Below are positions 9,107 to 17,331 of a stretch of DNA of 64,000 nucleotides, one piece after another. The DNA is from Paraoerskovia marina DSM 21750. GTDB lineage: Bacteria > Actinomycetota > Actinomycetes > Actinomycetales > Cellulomonadaceae. The notes beneath the pieces are model-generated. The model saw only the letters and a program-made list of their open reading frames with translations. It had not been told where the DNA came from and made no database searches. Both the position numbers and the translations under genes were made by a program. The stretch covers positions 1 through 64,000 of the forward strand of contig NZ_JNIY01000006.1 in assembly GCF_000701465.1 (NCBI RefSeq), written 5' to 3'. Position 1 is the stretch's first letter, and every line of letters begins with the position of its first letter.

Positions 9107-10672
9107 TTACTGCAGCCAACGGCCTGCGTCGTCGGCCCGGAGAACCCGAACTTCGTGCCGTGGCTTGATCTCGTCATGCGGGGAAACTGCGAGCACCCGG
9201 GCCGCTGTCAACCCGGGCTCTCCCGGTTCTGGTGCGGGCAGCAAACGGTGCCCGTCCTGCTTCAGGTGCGCCAGGTCGCCACCAGTAACCGACCTCCCGA
9301 TCTGCGTCTGCACCTTGTGACTCTCGGAACGGAAGGCACTGCGGAGCCTGGTGGCGTTGCGGTACTCGGGCCCATCAGTCGCAAGGTCTAGCCAATCCAA
9401 CAGCAGACGGAAGTCGTCGTTGCGCAGCGGTCGGGTGAATTCTTCGCTGGTCCATGCCACTGCCTCGCCTGCTGCCTGCACGCCGTGGTCTTCGAGGGAT
9501 CGAACGACTTGTTGCTCACCCCAGGAGTCGATCCGCCCCCGCAGTTTGCTCTTCCAGGACTGCTGGGTCTCCTGGACCAGGGTGCGCGTCGGTCCGAGGG
9601 AGGCTCGGGCACGTTCGTGTAGATAGGAGTGCTGCGTCTTCGTGGCACTGCGCAGCAGCAGGTAGATCTCCGTACGGGCGAGCTGTTCTGGGCTGAGGTC
9701 CCGGAAGGTGGCGACGCCGAGATATACGACGTTCTCCCCCGCCGGCTGGTAGGGGTCCAAAGACCGGATCCGGTCTCCGGCGTCGATCCAGACCGAGTAG
9801 CCGCCGCTGAGCAGAACCTTGCGTGCGCGCACCTCGTCGGGCCGAGGGGTTCGCTCGCCGTCCTGCGGCGCCTTCCACAAGGCCGACGGTTCCAGCTCGG
9901 TCTCGTCGGGCTGTACCTCAGCAGCCCCTTCGGCCTCGGAAGCTCGTGCTGGTAGAGGGGCCGGACGCTTGGGGCCCGTTTCGCGGGCCGTAACCAGGAT
10001 GGGTTTTTCCGCGTACTCCGACAGGCTGGTGGTAGGGATGCTCCGGTCACCGAACCAGTTCGGGACGATGAAGGTCACCTCAGAGGTCATCGGCGATGTG
10101 ACCATCGACGAGTGGAAGAACCTCGGAGGGCCGACGATCAGGGCGATTGAGGCGCTGAGGGGCTCCCTGCGCAAGTCTCCAGGGGTGAGCACCCTCGCGC
10201 CTAGCGGAGCAATCCAGTCGCTGATGGCCTCGGCCGCACGCCTACTGCCGACGACCACAAGGCAGTCCTCGGCAGTAAAATCTTCGACCGCCTGCCACAG
10301 CAGCTCGCCCACGGCGGACTGCTGTCCGCGCAAGGCGACAGCGGCTGCGAGCGCCTCGTCGAGCATCGCGCTGTCCGCGAGGTTCGGACGGATCCGTGTT
10401 ATCTGCACACGCAGGGCGTCGACGTGCTCGGCGATCGTGCGGCTGTCCTCCTCAGGGTGCAGCAGCAACTTCGAGCGCAGCGACTTGGCCGCGCCGAGGA
10501 CGTCGGCCCAGACCTCGGGGTCGTCGTCTTTGGCGGTTCGGACGACGGTCCGCACGGCCTGGCTGTACCGGTAGCCGAGCGGGTCTTCTGCCAGCTGGAC
10601 CTCGACCCCATACTTGAGGATGGAAGCGATGTCGGCGAACCGCTTGTTGAGGTTCTCGATCCGGCGGCTCAC
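9107..10672 (-). CDS. Unknown DISARM-associated protein, candidate second half of DrmE
   Basis: 521 residues from a GTG that overlaps the preceding stop (GTGA). I recognise no family. The first 130 residues are helical and charged. A Rossmann-like stretch follows (LVVVGSRRAAEAISDWIAPL, then ASIALIVGPPRFFHSSMVTS and VTFIVPNW), reminiscent of a helicase C-terminal fold without its catalytic signatures. An acidic, proline-rich linker precedes a C-terminal helical part. No HxK phospholipase motif, membrane segment or signal peptide. It stands where class 2 DISARM has drmE, the gene before drmA; with the 316-residue neighbour the total would suit one large DrmE. The assignment rests on position and is inference. 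Confidence 0.5.
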   Translation of the reverse strand: MSRRIENLNKRFADIASILKYGVEVQLAEDPLGYRYSQAVRTVVRTAKDDDPEVWADVLGAAKSLRSKLLLHPEEDSRTIAEHVDALRVQITRIRPNLADSAMLDEALAAAVALRGQQSAVGELLWQAVEDFTAEDCLVVVGSRRAAEAISDWIAPLGARVLTPGDLRREPLSASIALIVGPPRFFHSSMVTSPMTSEVTFIVPNWFGDRSIPTTSLSEYAEKPILVTARETGPKRPAPLPARASEAEGAAEVQPDETELEPSALWKAPQDGERTPRPDEVRARKVLLSGGYSVWIDAGDRIRSLDPYQPAGENVVYLGVATFRDLSPEQLARTEIYLLLRSATKTQHSYLHERARASLGPTRTLVQETQQSWKSKLRGRIDSWGEQQVVRSLEDHGVQAAGEAVAWTSEEFTRPLRNDDFRLLLDWLDLATDGPEYRNATRLRSAFRSESHKVQTQIGRSVTGGDLAHLKQDGHRLLPAPEPGEPGLTAARVLAVSPHDEIKPRHEVRVLRADDAGRWLQ

Positions 10673-11619
10673 CAGGTCGCCGTCCTTCTCTTGACTGTGA
10701 AGGCCATTGCTTCCACCCCGTCCGGGGTGGACCAATTCAGCGCGCCCTCGTCCAGCGGCCTCCCGCGGGGATTTCGGCGCCCGAGGACGAGGTCGACCGC
10801 GGTCTCGTCGACGACGGATCGATCCAGTACGCAGATGACGACGCGCGCCTCAATCTGGTTGAGGTACCGGATCGCGGCGGTCCCATCGAGGATGACCCCT
10901 TCAATCTGCTCGTGGACGTCTGCGTCGGCGAAGTCCGCCGCGGGGTAGATCTGCGTCCCTACCGATATAGCTCCCGCTCCGGAGGGGAGAAGGACGTCAC
11001 GGACGCGGGTCGGGGCCCAGCGGCGTCCGCTGACTCCGATGTAGGAAGCGAGATCTTCTTCAAGCCAGGACCGGGTGCCAACGATTGCCAGATCAGCAGC
11101 AGGGTTGGCCAATCGCTGGTTCCACATCCGGTCGAGGTCGACGTACCTGGAGAACTCTCCTGGATCGGGACGGATTCCGTCTGCGTCTTCCACCGGATGG
11201 TCCAGATGGGCAACGGCACAAACGGAGTCGAGTTGATAGGTTCCCTGCGTGGTGACCACACGTTCCTGACCGCGGACGGTCCGCAACTCCCGGAGCGTCC
11301 CAGTCACGATCTTTCCGGTGGTGACTAGGCGCACAGGGGCGCCGACCGGGACGGCCTCGAGGGACGACAAGGGCTTCGGCGTACTGGCGCAGGTCCACCC
11401 GGCTCCCAGGAGCACTGCTGTGAAGTCCCGCGCAGGCACCGACAGCGCGATCACGAGTTGCCGGTCCTCGGGTAGAGCGGTCCGGGCGAACCGGGCGACG
11501 TTCACGCCCAGGACAAACATCCTGCCTGCCCACTCCGTGGGCACACCAGAGATCTCCTGAGGACCATCTGACAGGATCAATTGACGTCCGAGCGTGCCTG
11601 GCACTGGCGCTTGAGCCAT
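10669..11619 (-). CDS. Unknown first gene of the DISARM-like operon, candidate first half of DrmE
   Basis: 316 residues, ATG at 11619 within TAATG, preceded by GAGAGGTGG. No known family recognised. It looks like an alpha/beta protein: a segment LSVPARDFTAVLLGAGWTCA, a small barrel-like part (PVGAPVRLVTTGKIVTGTLR), then DLAIVGTRSWLEEDLASYIG and ILDGTAAIRYLNQIEARVVI. The tail runs into the next gene by a GTGA overlap, so the two products are made together, as expected of subunits or of a protein split in two. The start abuts a degraded IS481 transposase frame, so the promoter may lie in IS-derived DNA. Confidence 0.5.
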   Translation of the reverse strand: MAQAPVPGTLGRQLILSDGPQEISGVPTEWAGRMFVLGVNVARFARTALPEDRQLVIALSVPARDFTAVLLGAGWTCASTPKPLSSLEAVPVGAPVRLVTTGKIVTGTLRELRTVRGQERVVTTQGTYQLDSVCAVAHLDHPVEDADGIRPDPGEFSRYVDLDRMWNQRLANPAADLAIVGTRSWLEEDLASYIGVSGRRWAPTRVRDVLLPSGAGAISVGTQIYPAADFADADVHEQIEGVILDGTAAIRYLNQIEARVVICVLDRSVVDETAVDLVLGRRNPRGRPLDEGALNWSTPDGVEAMAFTVKRRTATW

Positions 11620-12647
11620 TAGGCCACCTCTCTGTCAGTCGGCTCCCGGAACTCTATGAGTTCTGAGTCCTGACTTTGGTGGCAGGCGTTCGGAGCCATG
11701 AGGCTGGGGGTTGATCCCCGGCTGCAGTGTGCTCGATGGTAATTGTGGTGGATGGTCCAGACGATAATCGCCTCCGCGCGATGCGCGTCTGAGGTCCGAA
11801 TGCAGGCGCAAAAGAGTTCGTCGGAAAAGTCGCAGTTGTAGCGTTGGACCTTGCCGCTGCGCTTGGACGTGCACGGGCAGATGCCCTGGTGACGGGCCGC
11901 GGAGGCGAACATGGCGCCGTAGAAGTCCCTAACGCGGCGGTTCGAGCCGCTGCCGGTCACCACGCATGAAATCCGGGTGGTGCGCGCGCGGCGAAGGACC
12001 TCCGGGCCCGGCTCCTGGACCCGATCATGTTGCTCAACTTCTCGTCGGGGAGGCCTCGGTGTAGGCGAGGCGGGAGACCCCGTCGACGGCCGAATGCCGG
12101 TAGAAGTACTCAACTCGGGTGCCCTTGGCGTTGGCGCGGTTGACGGCCTTGGCGGCCTCGGACCCGCAGCCGTGGGTACGCCAGCCACCACCGTCGGAAT
12201 GAGACCGAGCTCCTTGAGGCCCAGGTGAACCATGTGCTCCGGACAGCGGGCCACGATCCGCCCAATCATGAGGTTGGTGTCGCGGGTGGAGTCAATACCT
12301 CGCCGCCGGACGATACCCAGCCGCCGCTCGACCGTCACCGGCGCGATCGAATGGGCTTTACGGTTCAGCTCGACGTGGATCTGCCGAGCGGTGAACTTGT
12401 CGGTCCGGCGCAGGGCCTCAAATCGAGCCACGGACTCAGGTCTAGTTCGAGTCGGGCCGGTGTGCAGGGCATTCGAATGGTCCACGACGCCCACCTCGCC
12501 GAGACTCTCAGACCGGCACAGCCACTTCGTGACCGTTTGGCAGGGAACGACTGCCCTCGCGGCGACGTGCGCGATCGGACGACGCTCGCACCTCTCAAAC
12601 AGGCACAACCTTCCAGCAGCGGTCAACATAGCGCTAGCGCGGGTCAT
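11619..12647 (-). pseudogene. Degenerate IS481-family transposase
   Basis: The N-terminal half resembles IS481 transposases (MTRASAMLTAAGRL, RPIAHVAARAVVPCQTVTKW, the HTH segments, then ARFEALRRTDKFTARQIHVE). Around 12060-12190 the frame turns into a low-complexity proline/arginine run where the catalytic core should be, so frameshifts have occurred. Recognisable sequence returns near 11950 (VVTGSGSNRRVRDFYGAMFA for the usual VVTDNGSNYR, with D changed to G) and continues through VWTIHHNYHRAH. The product would be dead. The open frame's TAA overlaps the ATG of the first DISARM-like gene. No terminal repeats identified. Confidence 0.75.
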
Positions 12648-13314
12648 GAGGGGTAGGTCCTTCTCGCAGGCGGATGGTAAAGATTCTTCCATCCTCCAGG
12701 TCGAGATGCTCCCCTTCCTCACCTCAATGCCCGCCGGCGTGTCGCCAACGTCACGACCCACAACAACTGCGGGCCACCACCGACACTCTCGCGGTCGTCA
12801 GATTGCCACTGGGGCACCCGCGGTGGTGTTTCCGGTGGGAGACGGCGCTTGTCATTGTCTGCGGCCTGGTGGACAGCCGGGACGCGCTTGTCTTTGAGGA
12901 ACGGGCGCAGCCCGAAGCACCCACCCCTCATTGCTTCATCAATCGCTCCATGAAGCCCCAGCCACGGGTGGACGCCGGTGAACGACCATGGGCGAGAATC
13001 CACCGGTCTACGCATGCCTCCGCGGGTCGCTCGTCACTCGGGACGAAGAGATCGCCAATGACGGACTGGTCAGCTCGTACCGGTCGATCGAGGTACCGTG
13101 GAGTTCTGAAGTCGCTACACGAATCGAGTAGGTTCGGGCCGAGTCCCCCTCTAGCCGAAGGTGTACGGGACTGCTGCACGGTCGCCGTCAATCTTGTCGG
13201 CGACCGCCCATGTTCGGGAGAATAAGCGAACTGAGCGGATTCTAAAGCCCCAACGCGCAAATGAGAAAACCCTCCAACCAAGCGTCTCCGCTGGTCAGAG
13301 GGGATCTCTGCGGG
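12648..13314. other. Gene-poor stretch between the IS481 remnant and tRNA-Val
   Basis: Short open frames exist on both strands (such as 12674-13225 plus and 12928-13281 minus) but none resembles a family I know or has a good ribosome-binding site. The minus-strand frame near 12930-13120 (RYLDRPVRADQSVIGDLFVP) is the most protein-like and could be a decayed gene. No integrase is visible although the stretch ends at the 3' end of a tRNA gene, where an island boundary would be expected. Confidence 0.5.
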
Positions 13315-13386
13315 TGGGCGATACTGGGTTCGAACCAGTGACCTCTTCGGTGTGAACGAAGCGCGCTACCACTGCGCCAATCGCCC
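13315..13386 (-). tRNA. tRNA-Val(CAC)
   Basis: 72 bases. The acceptor stem GGGCGAT/ATCGCCC is perfect, the anticodon stem CTTCG/CGAAG encloses loop TTCACAC with anticodon CAC, and the T arm reads GGTTCGAACC. CCA is not encoded. Its 3' end faces the accessory region 1-13300. Confidence 0.95.
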
Positions 13387-13454
13387 GTCGCAGGGCAGGC
13401 CCTGCGTGCTGGACGATAGTAGCCGGTTCGGCCCCCTCAGTTCCAATCGGACGC

Positions 13455-14306
13455 CTACGGGTCGACCTGGGCCGCGCGACGTCGAGCGAAGAGCTGTTCG
13501 GCGGCGAGCGAGACGGGCCCGGCCTCCAGGTCGACGCCGTCGAGCGAGGTGACGGCCTGCGCGTCCCGGACGCTGTTGGTGATCAACAGCTGCGCCCGGC
13601 CGTCGAGCACGTCGTCGAGCACCTCGAAGCCCAGCTCGCCCGCCTCCGCCTCGCGCACCGCGAGGCCGTCGTCGGCGGCCCACTCGAGCAGGAGCTCGCG
13701 GGTGATCCCGGCGAGACATCCGGACGAGAGGGGCGGTGTGAGCAGCTCTCCCCCGCGCTCGACGAAGACGTTCGACCCCGTCCCCTCGCACAGCTCGCCG
13801 TGCGTGTTGGCCAGGACCGCCTCGTCGCCGCCACGCTCGGACGCGTACCGCAGCGCGACGACGTTCTCGGCGTAGGACGTCGTCTTCAGCCCCGCCACCG
13901 CGGACCGTTCGTTGCGCGCCCATGGGGCACGGACCACCCGCGCGGGTCGTGACGCGCCGGCCTCCGAGGCGGCGACCACGATCGTCTGTTCGCCCGGCGT
14001 GCGCTGAGACCCGAGGGGCCCGAGTCCTGCGGTGACCGTGATGCGCAGCCGGCCGGCGTCGGGCGCCGCCGCGAGCACCTCGCGGACAGCGCGCCGGATC
14101 GTGCCGTCGTCCGGGGCGTCGAGCCCCAGCCCTTCTGCAGACCGGCGCAACCGCGCCAGGTGTCGCGTCAGCGCGAACGGCGCCCCGTCGTCGACGCGGC
14201 ACGTCTCGAAGACGCCGTCGCCCACCGTCACACCGTGGTCGACGGCGCTCACCGACGGCTGCGTCGCGTCGACCAGCACGCCGCCCACCCAGATCACCGG
14301 AGTCAT
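13455..14306 (-). CDS. pabC: Class IV PLP aminotransferase, probable aminodeoxychorismate lyase
   Basis: 283 residues of the branched-chain aminotransferase/ADC-lyase fold. The predicted pyridoxal-phosphate lysine is K141 (VAGLKTTSYAENV). DHGVTVGDGVFET near the start and EGTGSNVFVERGGELLTPPL with GCLAGITRELLLE in the C-terminal half are family motifs. ADC lyase releases pyruvate from aminodeoxychorismate to give p-aminobenzoate for folate. The ATG overlaps the pabB stop (ATGA), giving a coupled pabB-pabC pair; this context favours ADC lyase over a branched-chain or D-amino-acid aminotransferase. No pabA-type glutaminase gene is present here. Confidence 0.85.
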   Translation of the reverse strand: MTPVIWVGGVLVDATQPSVSAVDHGVTVGDGVFETCRVDDGAPFALTRHLARLRRSAEGLGLDAPDDGTIRRAVREVLAAAPDAGRLRITVTAGLGPLGSQRTPGEQTIVVAASEAGASRPARVVRAPWARNERSAVAGLKTTSYAENVVALRYASERGGDEAVLANTHGELCEGTGSNVFVERGGELLTPPLSSGCLAGITRELLLEWAADDGLAVREAEAGELGFEVLDDVLDGRAQLLITNSVRDAQAVTSLDGVDLEAGPVSLAAEQLFARRRAAQVDP

Positions 14307-15397
14307 GGGTCACATTCTGCACCAGAGGCGAGCGCGACGAGCCGGCGAGCCTTGAGCTCGGTCTCCTCCCACTCGGCACGCGGGTCGCTGCCCCAGGTGA
14401 TGCCCGCGCCGGTGCCGAACCGCAGGACGCCGTCGGACCACCAGAACGTCCTGATCCCGACGGCGAGCTCGGCCGCCCCCTGGTCCGCGTCCACCCATCC
14501 GACGGCGCCGCAGTAGGGCCCCCGAGGTTCCGTCTCCAGCTCGTCGACGATGCCGAGCGCCGCGCGCTTCGGGGCGCCCGAGACCGAGGCAGGGGGCATC
14601 GTCGCCGCCAGCACGTCCGACCACGGTGACGCCGAAGGCCGCAACGCGCCGCTGACCGTCGAGACGAGGTGCACCAGGCCCGGGTGCTGCTCGACTGCGA
14701 GGAGCCGGTCGACGCCGACGGTCCCCGGCTCGCAGATGCGCTGCAGGTCGTTGCGCACCAGGTCCGTGATCATCACGTTCTCCGCACGGTCCTTCGCCGA
14801 CAGCCCCGCCGCCGTCGTCGCCGTCCCCTTGATGGGACCGGAGGTCACGATCCCCTGATCCAGTCGGAGGAAGAGCTCGGGCGAGGCGGAGACGACCCAG
14901 ACGGGGTCGACGCCGGAGCCGGCGGGGACGTGGATCGCCCCGGCGTAGGGTGCCGGGTTTCCCTGCGCCAGCCGGTGCGCCAGGGCCGCGGCGCTCGGCT
15001 CCGAACCCTCGGGCGACAGCTCGGCCGAGAGCACCCGGCACACGTTGACCTGATAGACGTCGCCGGATCGGACCCTGGCACGCACCGTGGAGACGGCCGC
15101 CTCGTACTCCTGCTGGTCCGACGACGACCGCCACCGGTCCGGACGAGGACCCCGCCACGCGCGCGGGGCCGGCGGCGGCCCGGACTCCGCGAACCGCCAG
15201 GCGCGAGCCCGTCCGCCGCGCTCGGCACCCTCGAAGTCCGCGACCACGAACCAGAGTCCGCCACGCTCGAGAGCGCCCGGGTCCGCGTGCAGGTCGACGC
15301 ATTCCACGACGCCGCGTCCCGACCGTGACCCGAACGCGGCCCAGCCCGATCCGACGTCCGAACCCGCTCCGGGCGGGGAACTCTGGCTGCTCAGCAC
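14303..15397 (-). CDS. pabB: Aminodeoxychorismate synthase component I
   Basis: 364 residues of the chorismate-binding family, shorter than anthranilate synthase because the N-terminal region is abbreviated. Signatures are SGPIKGTATT, ENVMITDLVRNDLQ, MPPASVSGAPKRAALGIVDE and FGTGAGITWGSDPRAEWEET, carrying the Mg-chorismate ligands. With glutamine-derived ammonia it converts chorismate to aminodeoxychorismate. The GTG at 15397 is preceded seven bases upstream by TAGCGT, fitting a leaderless transcript and supporting this start. It is coupled to pabC. Confidence 0.85.
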   Translation of the reverse strand: MLSSQSSPPGAGSDVGSGWAAFGSRSGRGVVECVDLHADPGALERGGLWFVVADFEGAERGGRARAWRFAESGPPPAPRAWRGPRPDRWRSSSDQQEYEAAVSTVRARVRSGDVYQVNVCRVLSAELSPEGSEPSAAALAHRLAQGNPAPYAGAIHVPAGSGVDPVWVVSASPELFLRLDQGIVTSGPIKGTATTAAGLSAKDRAENVMITDLVRNDLQRICEPGTVGVDRLLAVEQHPGLVHLVSTVSGALRPSASPWSDVLAATMPPASVSGAPKRAALGIVDELETEPRGPYCGAVGWVDADQGAAELAVGIRTFWWSDGVLRFGTGAGITWGSDPRAEWEETELKARRLVALASGAECDP

Positions 15398-15404
15398 ACC
15401 CAGA

Positions 15405-15410
15405 ACGCTA
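15405..15410 (-). promoter_or_regulatory. Leaderless -10 element of pabB
   Basis: TAGCGT on the minus strand lies seven bases before the pabB GTG and there is no ribosome-binding site between, so transcription probably starts at the start codon. Confidence 0.5.
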
Positions 15411-15557
15411 CCGAGGCCGACACCGGGGGTGTACGAATCGGCGGAATCTCGCGGAAGAGCCGATCCCGACGGCCCCGGTTTGTACTTCTCGCCCCGGGTC
15501 TATTAGAGTTCTGATCGCGCCGGAAAGCCCGGGGGAAACCCCGAGCGGCCCGATCGT

Positions 15558-15629
15558 GCGGATGTGGCTCAGTGGTAGAGCATCACCTTGCCAAGGTGAG
15601 GGTCGCGGGTTCGAATCCCGTCATCCGCT
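15558..15629 (+). tRNA. tRNA-Gly(GCC)
   Basis: 72 bases with acceptor stem GCGGATG/CATCCGC, anticodon stem TCACC/GGTGA around loop TTGCCAA (anticodon GCC) and T arm GGTTCGAATCC. First of a three-tRNA cluster; CCA is not encoded. Confidence 0.95.
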
Positions 15630-15679
15630 CGGAGAACGCTCTCCGATCACGTGTTGATCAACGAGGCAGACTCTCTCAG

Positions 15680-15750
15680 GGTGGAGTGGCCGAGAGGCGA
15701 GGCAGCGGCCTGCAAAGCCGTATACGTGGGTTCGAATCCCATCTCCACCT
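15680..15750 (+). tRNA. tRNA-Cys(GCA)
   Basis: 71 bases with acceptor stem GGTGGAG/CTCCACC and anticodon GCA in the arm CGGCCTGCAAAGCCG; T arm GGTTCGAATCC. Lies 50 bases after tRNA-Gly and 17 before tRNA-Val, probably co-transcribed. Confidence 0.95.
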
Positions 15751-15767
15751 CTCAGCAGTACATCTCT

Positions 15768-15842
15768 GGGCGATTGGCGCAGCGGTAGCGCGCTTCCCTG
15801 ACACGGAAGAGGTCACTGGTTCGATCCCAGTATCGCCCACCA
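15768..15842 (+). tRNA. tRNA-Val(GAC)
   Basis: Acceptor stem GGGCGAT/ATCGCCC, anticodon stem CTTCC/GGAAG with loop CTGACAC (anticodon GAC). CCA is encoded at 15840-15842, unlike the other tRNAs here. It closely resembles the tRNA-Val(CAC) 2.4 kb away on the opposite strand. Confidence 0.95.
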
Positions 15843-15850
15843 GCAGGATG

Positions 15851-15884
15851 AAGGCCCCGACCACGGTCGGGGCCTTCGCTGTTT
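15851..15884 (+). terminator. Rho-independent terminator of the tRNA cluster
   Basis: GC-rich perfect hairpin (AAGGCCCCGACC against GGTCGGGGCCTT) starting nine bases after the tRNA-Val CCA and followed by a short T run. It separates the tRNA transcript from dinB. Confidence 0.8.
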
Positions 15885-15909
15885 GCCAGACTCAGGCAGA
15901 GTAGGTCTC

Positions 15910-17331
15910 GTGGACTCCGCGCTCAGCTCCGACGCCGCACGGCTGCGCGGTGTGCCGTCGGTGATCCACGCCGACGCGGACTCCTTCTTCGCCGCCGTCG
16001 AGCAGCGCGACAAGCCGTCCCTGCGCGGCAAGCCCGTCCTCGTCGGGGGCAACGGCCCGCGGGGCGTCGTCGCCACCGCGTCGTACGAGGCCCGCCGCAC
16101 CGGCGCGCACTCGGCGATGCCGATGAGCCGGGCACGCCGCCTCTCCCCCGCCGCAGCGGTCCTGTTCCCCCGGTTCGAGGCCTACTCCGCGTACTCGCGC
16201 GTGATCATGAGCGAGCTGGCTCGGCTCTCCCCGCTCGTCGAGCCGCTCAGCATCGACGAGGCCTTCGTCGATCTCGCAGCCGGCCCCTGGGAGAGCCGGG
16301 TCGCGGAGGCGGCGCAGGCGGTCCGTGCACGGATCCGCGAGCGCACCGGCCTGGCGGTGTCCATCGGGGCGGGGCGGACCAAGCTCGTCGCGAAGATCGC
16401 CTCCGACGCCGCGAAGCCGGACGGACTCCTCGTGGTCGACCCGTCGGACGAGGACGCGTTCCTGCTGCCGCTCTCGGTCCGCGCGATCCCCGGCGTCGGC
16501 CCCGCGACCGCGGCCGCGCTCGAGCGCCTCGACGTACGCCTGGTGACGGATCTGCGCCACCAGCGTCTCGACGTCCTCACCGAGACCGTCGGCGAGGCGC
16601 ACGGGTCCTCGTTGTACCGACTCGCGCACGGCATCGACCTGCGCCCGGTGGCACCGTCCGGCGAGCGCAAGTCCGTCGGGGCCGAGCGGACCTATCCCAC
16701 GGACATCTTCGGCGGCGAGACGATCGCCCGCGCGGTCGACGCCGTCACGGACGAGGCCCTGCGCCGCCTGGCGACCCACGGAGGAGGCGCGCGCACCGTC
16801 GTCGCCAAGGTCAGGTTCGCCGACTTCACGACCGTGACACGCTCCGCGACGCTGTCGCAGCCGAGCGCCGACCCGGCGACCCTGCGTGCGGCGGCGCACG
16901 AGGCCGTCCGCGGCGTCGGCGCCCGGGACGCCGTCCGACTTCTGGGGGTCTCGTTCCACAACCTCTCGCCCCACGCCCAGCTGACCCTCGGGTGGGAGGA
17001 GGACACGGACACCGCGGACCTCGACCGTGCCGTCCTCGACGCACGAGAGCCGGAGGCAGGGCCTGTCGTCGGGTCGAGCCGCCGCACCATCCGTGGCCCG
17101 CTCACCGCGGCGAACGCCCGACCGGGACTCGACATCGAGCACCCGGAGCACGGGCGCGGCTGGGTGGTCCACGTCCGCGGGGACGAGGCCACCGTCCGGT
17201 TCGAGACCCACGAGACGCCCCCCGCCCGATCCCGGGTGATCGACCTGACGACCCATCCGGTCACGGTGGTGCCTCCGCTCGCCGTCGTCCGGTTCGCGGA
17301 CACGGTCGACGGACCCGACCCTTCGTCCTAG
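15910..17331 (+). CDS. dinB: DNA polymerase IV (Y-family translesion polymerase)
   Basis: 473 residues from a GTG at 15910; upstream in-frame codons run into the tRNA terminator. Y-family active-site motifs are present: VIHADADSFFAAVEQRD (metal-binding D at about 22) and PLSIDEAFVDLA (about 113-124). GIGPATAAALERL-like helix-hairpin-helix sequence (AIPGVGPATAAAL) and a little-finger domain follow. A tail of about 70 residues after the little finger (GLDIEHPEHGRGWVVHVRGD onward) is longer than in E. coli DinB and includes a small beta domain seen in actinobacterial homologues. It performs error-prone bypass of damaged DNA. Its stop directly abuts the stop of hrpB on the other strand. Confidence 0.88.
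   Translation: MDSALSSDAARLRGVPSVIHADADSFFAAVEQRDKPSLRGKPVLVGGNGPRGVVATASYEARRTGAHSAMPMSRARRLSPAAAVLFPRFEAYSAYSRVIMSELARLSPLVEPLSIDEAFVDLAAGPWESRVAEAAQAVRARIRERTGLAVSIGAGRTKLVAKIASDAAKPDGLLVVDPSDEDAFLLPLSVRAIPGVGPATAAALERLDVRLVTDLRHQRLDVLTETVGEAHGSSLYRLAHGIDLRPVAPSGERKSVGAERTYPTDIFGGETIARAVDAVTDEALRRLATHGGGARTVVAKVRFADFTTVTRSATLSQPSADPATLRAAAHEAVRGVGARDAVRLLGVSFHNLSPHAQLTLGWEEDTDTADLDRAVLDAREPEAGPVVGSSRRTIRGPLTAANARPGLDIEHPEHGRGWVVHVRGDEATVRFETHETPPARSRVIDLTTHPVTVVPPLAVVRFADTVDGPDPSS

Noticed and set aside
12674-13225. 183-residue plus-strand frame near tRNA-Val
   Set aside because: No ribosome-binding site, atypical composition and competing frames on the other strand; described only as a gene-poor stretch.
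13315-15842. The two similar tRNA-Val genes as attL and attR of an island
   Set aside because: Both are complete tRNAs with different anticodons, in opposite orientation, and the DNA between is pabB-pabC core sequence.
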